Shown: positions 28,679 to 37,714, counted from the first letter of the stretch. The stretch: DNA of 64,000 nt from Congregibacter litoralis KT71 (GCF_000153125.2 NZ_CM002299.1:1859075-1923074), one strand, 5' to 3'. Program-made: numbers and translations. Notes: generated by a model from the sequence alone, not told the origin.

Positions 28679-28723
28679 TCTCACCGAGATATGATTCAAC
28701 TTTCTCGCTGAAGAGTTGCTGCC

Positions 28724-30157
28724 ATGAGTGGATTCATCGAGGGCGAAAGCCGATCACAGGCCACGCTGTTTCCTGAACGCATTGACGATTACATCGCAGA
28801 AGAGAACGCGGTTCGCGTCATCGACGTGTTCGTCGATGAGCTGGACCTCTCCGGTTTGGGTTTCAAAACAATTCCCGCCGTCACGGGTCGACCCGCCTAT
28901 AACCCGGCGATGATGCTGAAGCTCTATATCTACGGTTACCTCAATCGCATCCAATCGTCTCGCCGGTTAGAGCGCGAGGCCGGGCGCAATGTCGAGTTGA
29001 TGTGGTTAACGGGCAGACTGACGCCGGACTTCAAAACCATCGCTGACTTTCGCAAGAACAACGGTGAAGCCATTCGCCTGGTGTGTCGAGAGTTCGTCAT
29101 GTTGTGCCGCAAGCTCAATTTATTCAGCGATGCCTTTGTGGCGATTGATGGCAGCAAGTTCAAAGCGGTGAACAACCGCAATCGCAACTTCAGCAAAGCC
29201 AAGATCAAGAGACGCCTGGAGCAGATCGACGACAGCATCGCCCGCTATCTGGATCAGATCGCCAGCGCCGACCGGCGCGACAGTGAGGCCAGTCACACCA
29301 AGACCGATCGACTGGAAAGTAAAATCGCGGCGCTCAAGGAGGAGATTCAGGCACTAAAAAAGCTGGAGGTCCGGATGCTGGCAACACCGGACCAACAGAT
29401 ATCCCTGACTGATCCTGACGCCCGCGTAATGTCCACCGCAGCGCGCAGCAAAGCGATTGTCGGCTACAACGTACAGGCCGCTGTGGATACAGAGCACCAT
29501 TTAATCGTAGCCCACGAAGTCACCAACATCGGTCACGACCGTTCGCAATTGGCCAACATGGCGCTCCAAGCCAAAGAAGCGACCGACCGCGAGGACCTGT
29601 CGGTACTGGCGGACCGCGGTTACTTTAGTGGGGCCGAGATATTGGCCTGCGAGAACGCTGGCATTACGACCTACGTGCCCAAGACTCAAACCTCGAACAA
29701 CCAGGCCAAAGGACTGTTTGCTCGAGCAGACTTTGTCTACCAGCCGGAAGACGACGAATACGAATGTCCTGCCGGCGAGCGATTGATCTATCGGTTCACA
29801 GATAACTCAAAAGAGCATTCGATGCGTCGTTACTGGTCGTCGGCCTGCCCGCAGTGCGAGCTAAAGCCAAAATGCACGACGGGCAAGGAACGCCGTATGG
29901 GTCGCTGGGAACATGAAGAGATACTGGAGGCGATGGAGGATCGGGTGGACCGTCTGTCGAACTGCATGCGCATTCGCGGCAGCACGGTGGAACACCCGTT
30001 TGGCACGATCAAGTCCTGGTTGGGGCCGACGCACTTCCAGATGAAGACGCTCAAACACGTCAGCACGGAGATGAGCCTGCATGTCCTGTCCTACAACCCC
30101 AAACGGATGTTGCAGATGTTTGGTGTTGTGCCGCTGATGGCGGCGATAAGGGGCTAA
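28724..30157 (+). CDS. IS1182-family DDE transposase
   Basis: 477 aa, intact. The N-terminal DUF772-type region (residues 15-110, with TGRPAYNPAMMLKLYIYGY) is followed by the DDE core. Asp lies in FVAIDGSKFKAVNN (about 142), Asp in VLADRGYFSGAEIL (about 295), and Glu in STVEHPFGTIKSWLG (about 425). A coiled, charged insert (about 165-215) lies between the first and second catalytic residues, and a C-x2-C...C cysteine cluster (SACPQCELKPKCTTG) precedes the last. The transposase appears active by sequence: no stop or frameshift. It lies 46 bases inside the left inverted repeat. Confidence 0.93.
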   Translation: MSGFIEGESRSQATLFPERIDDYIAEENAVRVIDVFVDELDLSGLGFKTIPAVTGRPAYNPAMMLKLYIYGYLNRIQSSRRLEREAGRNVELMWLTGRLTPDFKTIADFRKNNGEAIRLVCREFVMLCRKLNLFSDAFVAIDGSKFKAVNNRNRNFSKAKIKRRLEQIDDSIARYLDQIASADRRDSEASHTKTDRLESKIAALKEEIQALKKLEVRMLATPDQQISLTDPDARVMSTAARSKAIVGYNVQAAVDTEHHLIVAHEVTNIGHDRSQLANMALQAKEATDREDLSVLADRGYFSGAEILACENAGITTYVPKTQTSNNQAKGLFARADFVYQPEDDEYECPAGERLIYRFTDNSKEHSMRRYWSSACPQCELKPKCTTGKERRMGRWEHEEILEAMEDRVDRLSNCMRIRGSTVEHPFGTIKSWLGPTHFQMKTLKHVSTEMSLHVLSYNPKRMLQMFGVVPLMAAIRG

Positions 30158-30332
30158 GCAGCCTCATTTTGCGCCTAGAAATCTATAATCTGAGGCCGCG
30201 TGTGCGCGATTCTGAGCGACGCGCTTTGAAAACCGAATAACTGCCAAGGAAATCTGCGACGCCGCAAGGGCCTCTCAGTGAGTCGAGCGGATCTGCTGTG
30301 CGCAGCAAATCGGTGCGAGAAGTACCGAGGCG

Positions 30333-30350
30333 AGTTTTGACACAGTCTGA
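30333..30350 (-). repeat. Right terminal inverted repeat of the IS
   Basis: Reverse complement reads TCAGACTGTGTCAAAACT, one mismatch from the left end at 28661-28678. Confidence 0.8.
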
Positions 30351-30431
30351 CCTCAAAGCGGCCAATTTTTGACCCCCAGTAATCCACCAATGTACCGTGT
30401 AGTCACCACGACACACACGGACGTTCCAGTC

Positions 30432-31073
30432 ATGACCAATACCAGACGCCTGTTAAGCCTACTGCTTCTTGTTGTAGCAATATCGCTGCCCTCTGGGGAG
30501 GTATATGCCAAAGACTCTGTGAGCGAATTTGGGTCGACACTATGCAGAAGGATGTCGAAAGCTAATGTCACAGGCAAGAACATTGTTCAAGTAATGAAAG
30601 ATGTACTGCTCCAGTACACAGGCATCAGCAAATCTGACCCAGACTACATGGACCAGATTATTGCCTTCTACAACGAGAACCAGAACGAATTTATCTGTAG
30701 AGGCAAGGTCGACTCTACAACACGAGAATCGGAACACATTTTCAAGCGTGCAGCGGCACTCTCTATCCATAGCAAGGTGCTCTACGGCTTCTTTCTGAAC
30801 AATGAACATACACAAGTAAACGCTGTTGAGTATCTAGTACCTGACCCCGACGCTCCAGACTATTCCACCTCGATAGCAAAACTGATTCATGCCCCATGGG
30901 GCACAGGAGAGCCAGAGACTTTTCTCGACTATCTCGATAAGGTGCTGGCTGACCCCGAGGCTGACAAAAGATATGTGGTTTCAGACATCAAAGCACTTAG
31001 AGAAATGCTTATTGACTATTTCGGAGCCAAGACCGCTGATGAGTTGATTGCCGAGGGCAAGCTACAGCCGTAG
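30432..31073 (+). CDS. Hypothetical secreted protein
   Basis: Unrecognised protein, 213 aa from ATG 30432; starts at 30369 or 30390 are also in frame, but 30432 opens a textbook signal peptide (MTNTRRLLSLLLLVVAIS, cleavage near VYA-KD). The mature part is mostly helical and charged, with two cysteines (STLCRRM and EFICRGK) that could form a disulfide if periplasmic. No known domain was recognised. Base composition is visibly more AT-rich than the core genes and it directly abuts the IS right end (about 80 bases), which suggests horizontal origin or weak constraint. No ribosome site of note. It has no operon partner. Confidence 0.6.
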   Translation: MTNTRRLLSLLLLVVAISLPSGEVYAKDSVSEFGSTLCRRMSKANVTGKNIVQVMKDVLLQYTGISKSDPDYMDQIIAFYNENQNEFICRGKVDSTTRESEHIFKRAAALSIHSKVLYGFFLNNEHTQVNAVEYLVPDPDAPDYSTSIAKLIHAPWGTGEPETFLDYLDKVLADPEADKRYVVSDIKALREMLIDYFGAKTADELIAEGKLQP

Positions 31074-31203
31074 AAGTTTAGCCTGCCTCGAAGCCCCCTA
31101 GTAGGCGGAAGCGGTCTTTGGCGATGTTGCAAAACATTTCAAGTGGGGCGTTGGCTCACCTCGGTTTTGCTTATTCTCGACCGCCGCTATTCGCCAAGAG
31201 TTG

Positions 31204-31674
31204 CTACCACAACGTGTTCTGTTGCTGAGGTAGGCCATCCACAAGCGAGCGAAACTCATCACCAAACTGATGGCACCTCAGGCTCCAAACGTTGCGCATC
31301 GTATCGGAACTCATCGTATCTTCTAGCTGGCGCAACATACCCTCCCAGTAAAACCGGTCGAGCCGCCCTTGTTGATACTGGTAGTAGGCCTCCTCGTAGA
31401 GTTTCAGACCGCCGACCAAGTAGGACACCGCTTGAATTTTTTCGACAGGGTCAAGCGTAGCGTATCCATCAAGCCCCTTAACCACTATGGCGGCGAGATC
31501 CGGCTCAGACAATGACGACAACATATTGCGGTAGGCGTTGTTGATCTCATGCACTGATGCCACGCGGCGCTCGTGGTTTTGTGTTCGAACTTGAATACCC
31601 AGGAATACGAGCGAGGTAACCACCGCTAAGGCCCCAATGCTATCTACAAGAGTCGAAATCATTTCCCAGTTCAT
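31204..31674 (-). CDS. Hypothetical membrane-anchored protein
   Basis: 156 aa from ATG 31674 (an in-frame ATG 31713 adds 13 residues). One N-terminal membrane span (about residues 5-27, LVDSIGALAVVTSLVFLG) is followed by a cytoplasmic helical domain starting QVRTQNHERRVASVHEINN. The pattern of one span plus an RTQN/EIN-type helix is common among orphan marine gammaproteobacterial proteins of unknown function. It faces the preceding hypothetical gene across a 130-base convergent gap. No functional call is made. Confidence 0.6.
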   Translation of the reverse strand: MNWEMISTLVDSIGALAVVTSLVFLGIQVRTQNHERRVASVHEINNAYRNMLSSLSEPDLAAIVVKGLDGYATLDPVEKIQAVSYLVGGLKLYEEAYYQYQQGRLDRFYWEGMLRQLEDTMSSDTMRNVWSLRCHQFGDEFRSLVDGLPQQQNTLW

Positions 31675-31802
31675 ACGCAAAAGCCCAGCCTTTCTGACAT
31701 CAGAAATGCACATTATTGATTGAGGTCATAGGGGCGCACCAACATTCATGCCGCACCCAATTTAAGGCTGTGCACGTTCGGCGGGGCAAATAAATGCGCT
31801 CC

Positions 31803-31828
31803 AAAAAAGGCCGCGAAGTGCGGCCTTT
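31803..31828 (-). terminator. Rho-independent terminator of the cytochrome c' gene
   Basis: Perfect 9-bp stem AAAGGCCGC / GCGGCCTTT with a five-base loop. Read on the minus strand it is followed by a run of six T (31808-31803). It lies about 33 bases beyond the cytochrome c' stop. Confidence 0.8.
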
Positions 31829-31860
31829 CTGCTCATGTAGCGGTAGCTCATCGCTAGGTG

Positions 31861-32361
31861 CTAGTAGAGGTAGTCTTTCGCCTTGTACTCGTCGTGACAG
31901 GCTTTACAGGTTCCACCGGTATCCTTGATAGCACCGCCGATCGCTCCCCGGTCACCACTTTTAGCGGCCGCAAGAAGATCCTTGGAAGCGGACTGCAGCG
32001 CCGCATACTTCTCCAGAAAGTCGTCGGTGTTTTCCCAGATTTCGGGCTTGGCACGCGTCGTGCCCTTATCGGAGCCGGGGCCAAAGGCGCGGGCCACATC
32101 AACGCTGGCGACCGCGGCAAAGTCCTCGGCGAGAGCGAGCATCTTGTCGTCATCCCAGGGCATATCGCCCTTGACCATTGCAGCCATAGGGCCGAAGTTC
32201 ATGGCAATCAGGGTGAAATAGGACTGGCGATAAGACTGCATCGCTTCTTCTTTGACCAGATGGGACAAAGCCAGGGGTGCTGCGCTCAGGGTAGCGACTG
32301 CCAAACCCGTGGCCAGCAGCTTTTTAGAGACAAGATTCTTGAAAAAAAGGTTTTTCGACAT
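31861..32361 (-). CDS. Cytochrome c' (periplasmic)
   Basis: Four-helix-bundle c-type cytochrome, 166 aa from ATG 32361 (AGGAG upstream; an upstream in-frame ATG at 32388 was not used). The signal peptide ends near PLALSH. The single heme site is at the extreme C-terminus, CKACHDEY (C152, C155, H156), as in all cytochromes c'. The QSYRQSYFTLIAMNFGPMAAMVKG helix region (in part: FTLIAMNFGPMAAM) is typical of the family start. Family members bind NO and CO and are linked to NO tolerance; the electron partner is unknown. Its own terminator follows. Confidence 0.9.
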   Translation of the reverse strand: MSKNLFFKNLVSKKLLATGLAVATLSAAPLALSHLVKEEAMQSYRQSYFTLIAMNFGPMAAMVKGDMPWDDDKMLALAEDFAAVASVDVARAFGPGSDKGTTRAKPEIWENTDDFLEKYAALQSASKDLLAAAKSGDRGAIGGAIKDTGGTCKACHDEYKAKDYLY

Positions 32362-32461
32362 GGATATTCTCCTGGGCGATGTCCGCAATGACAGTGTGGA
32401 ACTTTAATAAAACCTTAAACCGACTACTTCTGCAAGGGCCGGCATAGCCCTAATGAGAGCA

Positions 32462-33451
32462 TCAGCGGAATACCGCCTGATCGCCCAGGGCCTGATCCCC
32501 GGCGCCGGCAAGCTGAGCGCGGTAACTGTCTTCGAGGGTGATAGTGCCAAACTCTGGCGTTGCGTCGGCATCATAGGCTTCCTGGTCTTTGTCCCAGTGG
32601 AGCATGGACTCTGTGGCGTAGTAGTGGCCGATGCGTACAAATTCGGCTTTGTCAGCAATTCCCTTGGAAAAGCGACCGGGGATGTCGAGAAGCGCCGCGA
32701 TTCCCCGAAGTAACTTTGGACTAACGCATTTCGTTCGCAGGGGTTGCCCCGTGAGCCGTGAAAGCAACTGTGCCTGCTCGAGCGGCGATATGGCGGGGCC
32801 GGGCCCCCCGATTTCCTGAACACCCTTCAGGGCATCTGACTCCAGGGTAAGCCGGATAAAGTGCGCCAGATCGGCCTCCGCAATGGGTTTGCAGCGCGTG
32901 AGCGTTCCATCGCCAAACATCAGAAAGGGCTTGCCACGACTTACCCGTTGCAGCTGGCCGCTTAGGGATTTAAAGAAGGCCGTCGCCCGCACACTGCTAA
33001 AAGACAAGCCCGAGGCGGCGAGTTCCGACTCAAAACGCAGTTTGGCAAACTGAAAGGCCAGCCTGGGTTTTTGCACACAGATCGCGGAGAGTAAGGTGAA
33101 GTGCTTCACCTCGGACTTCACCGCCCACTGCAATAAGTAGTGATTGGCCAGGTAATCGATCTGGTGACTGTCAGCAACGCCGCCGCTGCGACTGGCGATG
33201 CAGGATACCAGGACGTCGACCCGATACTCCTGGAGAGCACGGTCAAGATTTTCGGGATCCTGCAGATCGGCTGCCAGTAAATGAAGGCTGCCCGTTTCAC
33301 AGTCTGAAGCGAAAGCCCGCAGCGTGTCGCAGGCCTCACTGGAGACATCCCGAACCGGGCAGATCAGGTCGTAGTCGTTTGTCAGCAACTCCCGGGCGAC
33401 TCGAGAGCCGATATAGCCGGTGGCGCCGGCGAGAAGAACCCTTTGCTTCAG
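32462..33451 (-). CDS. bciA: 3,8-divinyl (proto)chlorophyllide a 8-vinyl reductase (BciA-like)
   Basis: SDR/NmrA-fold reductase that uses NADPH to reduce the 8-vinyl group in (bacterio)chlorophyll synthesis, about 329 aa. The Rossmann motif LAGATGYIGSRVA opens the protein. Family landmarks shared with plant DVR and BciA: LLSAICVQKPRLAFQFAKLR, TAFFKSLSGQLQRV, FGDGTLTRCKPI, IGGPGPAISPLEQ, YYATESML and the C-terminal GTITLEDSY...LGDQAVF. No ATG is available: the frame is continuous with the upstream acyl-CoA dehydrogenase, and the first plausible initiator is CTG 33451 (or an upstream TTG in the dehydrogenase 3' end). It could be translated as a fusion, by coupling, or from a non-standard codon. 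A bciA gene implies a phototrophic lineage; no other photosynthesis gene is in the window. Confidence 0.85.
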   Translation of the reverse strand: MKQRVLLAGATGYIGSRVARELLTNDYDLICPVRDVSSEACDTLRAFASDCETGSLHLLAADLQDPENLDRALQEYRVDVLVSCIASRSGGVADSHQIDYLANHYLLQWAVKSEVKHFTLLSAICVQKPRLAFQFAKLRFESELAASGLSFSSVRATAFFKSLSGQLQRVSRGKPFLMFGDGTLTRCKPIAEADLAHFIRLTLESDALKGVQEIGGPGPAISPLEQAQLLSRLTGQPLRTKCVSPKLLRGIAALLDIPGRFSKGIADKAEFVRIGHYYATESMLHWDKDQEAYDADATPEFGTITLEDSYRAQLAGAGDQALGDQAVFR

Positions 33452-33455
33452 GGCT

Positions 33456-34606
33456 CTAGCGCCCCAGCATCGTGCGCGCAACCCAGTTCGCGCATGATTT
33501 CTGATGAAACCACCATAGATACGCTGGATGCGAGCGTCCGTGTAAAAACGCGAAATCGGGTACTCCACCGTATAGCCGTAACCACCAAAAAGCTGCAGAC
33601 AATCGTCGATGGTGCTGCACTGCATCTCGCAGGACGCGAGCTTCAGCATCGCCGCTTTATCGGCGGTTAAAGCACCCTGGGCATACTCATCTGCACACTG
33701 CTCGTAGAGCGCGCGGCTAAGACCGATCTGGGTTTTAACGTCCGCAAGCTTGAAACGCGTGTTCTGGAACTCACCAATGCTCTGGCCAAAGGCTTTGCGT
33801 TCCTTTACGTAGTCCACAGTGATATCCAGTGCGCCCTCTGCGGCACCCACGGCCTGGGCCGCAATCCCGAGACGCTCCCGGGGCAGCTCCTCCATCATAA
33901 TGACAAAGCCGCGGTTTTCTTCGCCCAGCAAAGCGTTGGCGGGGAGCCGGACATCCTGGAAAAACAGCTGCGCCGTATCAGAGGTGTGTTGACCAATTTT
34001 CTCGATCTTGCGGCTCTTCTCAAAGCCGGGGAGGGTGGTATCCACGAGGAGCAGCGAGGTGCCTTTCGCCCCCTTTCCGGGGTCCGTGATGGCCGCGACT
34101 ACAACGATATCTGCATGGATGCCGTTGGTAATAAAGATTTTGGATCCGTTGAGTACCCACTCATCGCCATCGCGCACCGCGCTGGTGCGAATGCCCTGGA
34201 CGTCAGATCCTGCACCGGGTTCCGTCATTGCCAGGGCGCCAAAAGCTTCGCCGCTGACCATCTTCGGCAGCCACTGCTGCTTTTGCTCCTCCGTGCCGTG
34301 GCGGCTGATATAAGGCGCCACGATATTGGAGTGAATGCCGTAACCCGTGGCGATACCGCCAAAACCCATGCGCGACAGTTCTTCAATGAGCATCAGCGTG
34401 ACGTGCGGCGCGGTGCCCGCACCCCCGTAGGCCTCATCAACGTCGGGGCAGAGGAGACCTGCTGTGCCCATGGTGTTCCAGAATTCCCGGGGAACGAGAT
34501 GGTCTTCTTCCCAGCTTTCGAAGTGAGGCGCGATTTCCTGTTCAAAAGCGCGGCGGGCCATATCGCGAAATAGAGTCATCTCATCGCTGGCAATGTCCAT
34601 GTTCAT
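33456..34606 (-). CDS. Acyl-CoA dehydrogenase, 3' end frameshifted into bciA
   Basis: FAD-dependent acyl-CoA dehydrogenase, about 382 aa if intact. ATG 34606 is chosen because GAGGA lies eight bases upstream. Motifs: LAMTEPGAGSDVQGI (flavin/substrate loop), WVLNGSKIFITNG, ERKAFGQSIGEFQ, LQLFGGYGYTVEYPISRFY with the region of the catalytic glutamate, and DARIQRIYGG. After IYGG the read frame gives non-family residues and runs on into bciA, making a 723-codon frame. Removing one T of the TTT (plus-strand 33507-33509) and one G of the GGG (33482-33484) restores IYGGSSEIMRELVARTMLGR and a TAG at 33458-33456, the expected family C-terminus. So the fusion arises from two single-base insertions, real or from sequencing. 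Confidence 0.85.
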
Positions 34607-34784
34607 GGTGCTGTTCCTCAAATACTGTGGCATTCAACCTACTTATTGTGGTGGATAGCCCCGGTGTGTGCAAGGAACAGGGTTCCTGGAACCCCCCACC
34701 TAATGGGTGCTTTCCCTAAGACGCTGCGGTGCTAAACTCCCGTCTCGGAATTTTCAGCGACATCACAATAACGGAGCAGATTCT

Positions 34785-36212
34785 ATGCGTGAACATCTTA
34801 AGTTTTATATCAATGGTGAGTGGGTTGACCCCGCGGTCCCCAAGCCCTTCGACGTCATCGACCCGGCGCATGAGACCGTCTGTGCCCGTATTTCCCTAGG
34901 CTCCGAGGCGGATGTCGATCGCGCCGTCGCGGCGGCAAAGGCGGCGTTTGCGACCTACGGCATGAGCAGTAGAGAAGAACGCATCGCGCTCCTGGAGCGC
35001 TGCATTGAAGTCTATCAGTCGCGCTATCACGATATTGCCGAGGCCATTCGAATGGAAATGGGCGCGCCCAAGGGATTGGCAGAAACCGCTCAGGCACACA
35101 CGGGGCTGGGGCATATGCAGCAGGCCCTCGACGTTCTTCGCAATTACGAGTTTGAGGAGGACCTCGGTCCTCACCGGATCATCAAGGAACCCATTGGTGT
35201 CTGCGGCATGATCACGCCGTGGAACTGGCCTGTGAATCAGATTGCCTGCAAGGTGGCTCCGGCACTGGCTGTGGGTTGCACCATCGTACTCAAGCCCAGC
35301 GAGATCGCGCCCCTGTCGGCACAGATCTGGGCTGAAGTCATGCACGAAGCCGGCGTGCCCGCGGGCGTCTTCAATATGGTGAACGGCGATGGACCTACCG
35401 TCGGAGCCGCCTTATCGAAGCATCCGGATGTGGACATGATGTCGTTTACCGGCTCCACGCGCGCTGGCACCCAGGTCGCCATGAACGCAGCGCCCACGGT
35501 GAAGCGTGTGACCCAGGAACTGGGCGGCAAGTCTCCCAACATCGTTCTTGACGATGCGGATTTGGAAGATGCGGTGACCCGCGGTTGCATGAGCATGTTC
35601 ATGAACAGCGGTCAGTCCTGTAATGCACCGTCGCGTATGTTTGTACCCGCGGCTCGATTGGCCGAGGTAGAAGCCATCGCGCGGGGCGTGGCCGACGCCG
35701 TGGTCGTGGGCGACCCGGCCGAGGAGGGCACGCAGCTGGGCCCCGTGGTTTCCGAGGCGCAGTTCAATAAAATTCAGGGACTGATTCAGGCCGGCATTGA
35801 CGAGGGCGCAACCCTGGTTGCCGGTGGGACAGGTCGTCCCGCTGGTCTGGAAGCGGGCTATTACGTCAAACCCACGGTTTTCTCCGGGGTGAACAACACC
35901 ATGACTATCGCCCGGGAGGAGATTTTCGGACCGGTGCTGGCAATCCTCCCCTATGAGAGCGAGGAGGAAGCTATCGCCATGGCCAACGATACGCCCTATG
36001 GGCTGGCGGGCTATGTGCAGAGCGGGGATATCGAGCGCGCTCGCAGCGTGGGCCGCCGCATCCGCGCGGGTAATATCCATATCAACGGTGCTCCCGGCGG
36101 TTATGAAGTACCTTTTGGTGGCTTCAAACAATCCGGTAACGGACGGGAGTGGGGAGAGCACGGCTTCACGGATTACCTGGAAATCAAGGCGCTGGAGGGC
36201 TTTGCGGCCTGA
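34785..36212 (+). CDS. NAD(P)-dependent aldehyde dehydrogenase
   Basis: Oxidises an aldehyde to the acid, 475 aa from ATG 34785 (GGAG eight bases upstream); an upstream start at 34707 lies in the divergent intergenic region. Catalytic Glu245 lies in TQELGGKSPN and Cys279 in NSGQSCNAPSR. The NAD-binding FTGSTRAG and the conserved Asn in TPWNWPVNQ are also present. Substrate unknown. The stop overlaps the glycerol kinase start by one base, so the two are coupled, suggesting a link to glycerol or glyceraldehyde metabolism. Divergent from the acyl-CoA dehydrogenase across a 178-base promoter region. Confidence 0.92.
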   Translation: MREHLKFYINGEWVDPAVPKPFDVIDPAHETVCARISLGSEADVDRAVAAAKAAFATYGMSSREERIALLERCIEVYQSRYHDIAEAIRMEMGAPKGLAETAQAHTGLGHMQQALDVLRNYEFEEDLGPHRIIKEPIGVCGMITPWNWPVNQIACKVAPALAVGCTIVLKPSEIAPLSAQIWAEVMHEAGVPAGVFNMVNGDGPTVGAALSKHPDVDMMSFTGSTRAGTQVAMNAAPTVKRVTQELGGKSPNIVLDDADLEDAVTRGCMSMFMNSGQSCNAPSRMFVPAARLAEVEAIARGVADAVVVGDPAEEGTQLGPVVSEAQFNKIQGLIQAGIDEGATLVAGGTGRPAGLEAGYYVKPTVFSGVNNTMTIAREEIFGPVLAILPYESEEEAIAMANDTPYGLAGYVQSGDIERARSVGRRIRAGNIHINGAPGGYEVPFGGFKQSGNGREWGEHGFTDYLEIKALEGFAA

Positions 36213-37714
36213 TGCCTGACTTTATTCTTGCGATCGATCAGGGCACGACGGGAAGCACCGTCGCCCTGGTCGACTCGCAGGGTCAGCTATGCGCCAGCGT
36301 GAACGTGGAGTTCGCGCAGGTTTTCCCGCGGCCCGGGTGGGTGGAACATCAGCCCGAAGCCATTTGGGCCTCCATTGAAAAAGCCCTCGCAAAGCTCCTG
36401 CGCAAAAAGCTCTGCAAGCCATCAGACATAGCGGCGGTAGGCATTACCAATCAGCGGGAAACCTCCGTACTCTGGGATCGACGGAGCGGGGAGGCCCTAC
36501 ACAACGCCATCGTCTGGCAATGTCGACGGACCGCAGATTTTTGCGATGAGCTGCGCCGCGCGGGCCACGAGACCCTCGTACGCAAGCGCAGTGGTCTTGT
36601 CCTGGATCCGTATTTCAGCGCCAGTAAGTTTCGCTGGCTCCTTCGTGAGGTACCCGCCGCCAGGCGGGCCCTCAAGGCCGGCGCTCTCGCCGCCGGCACC
36701 ATGGACAGTTTTTTGCTCTGGCGCCTGACGGGCGGTGAGGAGCACGCCACGGATGTCAGCAATGCCGCCCGCACGTCCCTGATGAATCTGAAAACCCTGG
36801 ATTGGGACGACGATCTCACGACACTCTTTGAAGTGCCCCGCGATATCCTGCCCGAGATACGACCGAGCAGCGGGGTGTTTGGGTACACGCGGGGTGTTCG
36901 CGGCCTGCCCGACGGTATTCCCATCGCCGGTATTGCCGGTGACCAGCAGGCGGCGCTCTTTGGTCAGGCCTGTTTTACCGCCGGCGACGCGAAGTGCACT
37001 TTTGGCACGGGCTCCTTTATCGTGATGAATACCGGTGGTGCCCGGATCGCCTCGAAGTCCGGCCTCCTGACCACCGTGGGCTGGCAGCTGAAAAACCAGG
37101 ATCCTGTTTATGCCCTCGAGGGTGGTGCTTTTGTCTGCGGTGCCGCAGTGCAGTGGCTGCGCGATGGGCTGGGACTGGTCAGGCAGGCTTCGGATATCGA
37201 GGCCCTGGCGGCGACGGTTCCCGATCATGGCGGTGTGGAGTTTGTTCCCGCGCTGACGGGACTGGGCGCCCCTCACTGGGCGGCAGATGCCCGGGGGCTC
37301 ATTACCGGTCTCACCCGGGGGAGTGAGCGGGGCCACATCGCCAGAGCGACCCTCGACGCCATGGCGTTGCAGAATGTGGATATCCTCAAGTGCATGGAGG
37401 CGGATCTTGGCAAGCGCATGCGTCCCCTGCGAGTGGATGGCGGGGCTGCCGCCAACGATCTGCTGATGCAGACCCAGGCGGATTACCTCGGCCGGAAACT
37501 GGTGCGGCCTCGCATCATCGAAACTACCGTGGCCGGGGCCAGCTACCTTGCCGGCCTGGGCGTGGGGCTGTGGCGCAATACTGCGGAGATCAAACGTATC
37601 TGGCAGCCTGAGCGGGAGTTTGCCGTAGGCATGACCGCGCCCCGGCGACGGAAGCGGCTGGCGAGTTGGCAGGCGGCTATTGATCAGACTCTTTTGGCAG
37701 ACAAACGCAGATAA
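36212..37714 (+). CDS. glpK: Glycerol kinase
   Basis: FGGY-family kinase making sn-glycerol 3-phosphate from glycerol and ATP, 500 aa. N-terminal phosphate-binding loop AIDQGTTGSTVALV; substrate region GITNQRETSVLWDRRSGEAL and VWQCRRTADFC, which is specific to GlpK; C-terminal ADP-binding box LRVDGGAAANDLLMQ. ATG 36212 overlaps the aldehyde dehydrogenase TGA; a longer in-frame start at 36149 lies wholly inside that gene. No glpF or glpD is adjacent, which is unusual for glpK. Glycerol 3-phosphate would feed the wax/TAG enzymes found later in the window, but that link is inference. Confidence 0.93.
   Translation: MPDFILAIDQGTTGSTVALVDSQGQLCASVNVEFAQVFPRPGWVEHQPEAIWASIEKALAKLLRKKLCKPSDIAAVGITNQRETSVLWDRRSGEALHNAIVWQCRRTADFCDELRRAGHETLVRKRSGLVLDPYFSASKFRWLLREVPAARRALKAGALAAGTMDSFLLWRLTGGEEHATDVSNAARTSLMNLKTLDWDDDLTTLFEVPRDILPEIRPSSGVFGYTRGVRGLPDGIPIAGIAGDQQAALFGQACFTAGDAKCTFGTGSFIVMNTGGARIASKSGLLTTVGWQLKNQDPVYALEGGAFVCGAAVQWLRDGLGLVRQASDIEALAATVPDHGGVEFVPALTGLGAPHWAADARGLITGLTRGSERGHIARATLDAMALQNVDILKCMEADLGKRMRPLRVDGGAAANDLLMQTQADYLGRKLVRPRIIETTVAGASYLAGLGVGLWRNTAEIKRIWQPEREFAVGMTAPRRRKRLASWQAAIDQTLLADKRR

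Larger units (their letters stand above)
28661..30350 (+). mobile_element. IS1182-family insertion sequence, complete
   Basis: About 1,690 bp bounded by near-perfect 18-bp inverted repeats, 28661-28678 and 30333-30350 (17 of 18 match). It contains one intact transposase gene. A six-base ACCTCA occurs across both junctions (28658-28663 and 30350-30355), so the exact ends and target duplication are unclear. The roughly 180 bases between transposase stop and right end hold no gene. Just left, 28457-28660 is non-coding; nothing identifiable there. Confidence 0.85.
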
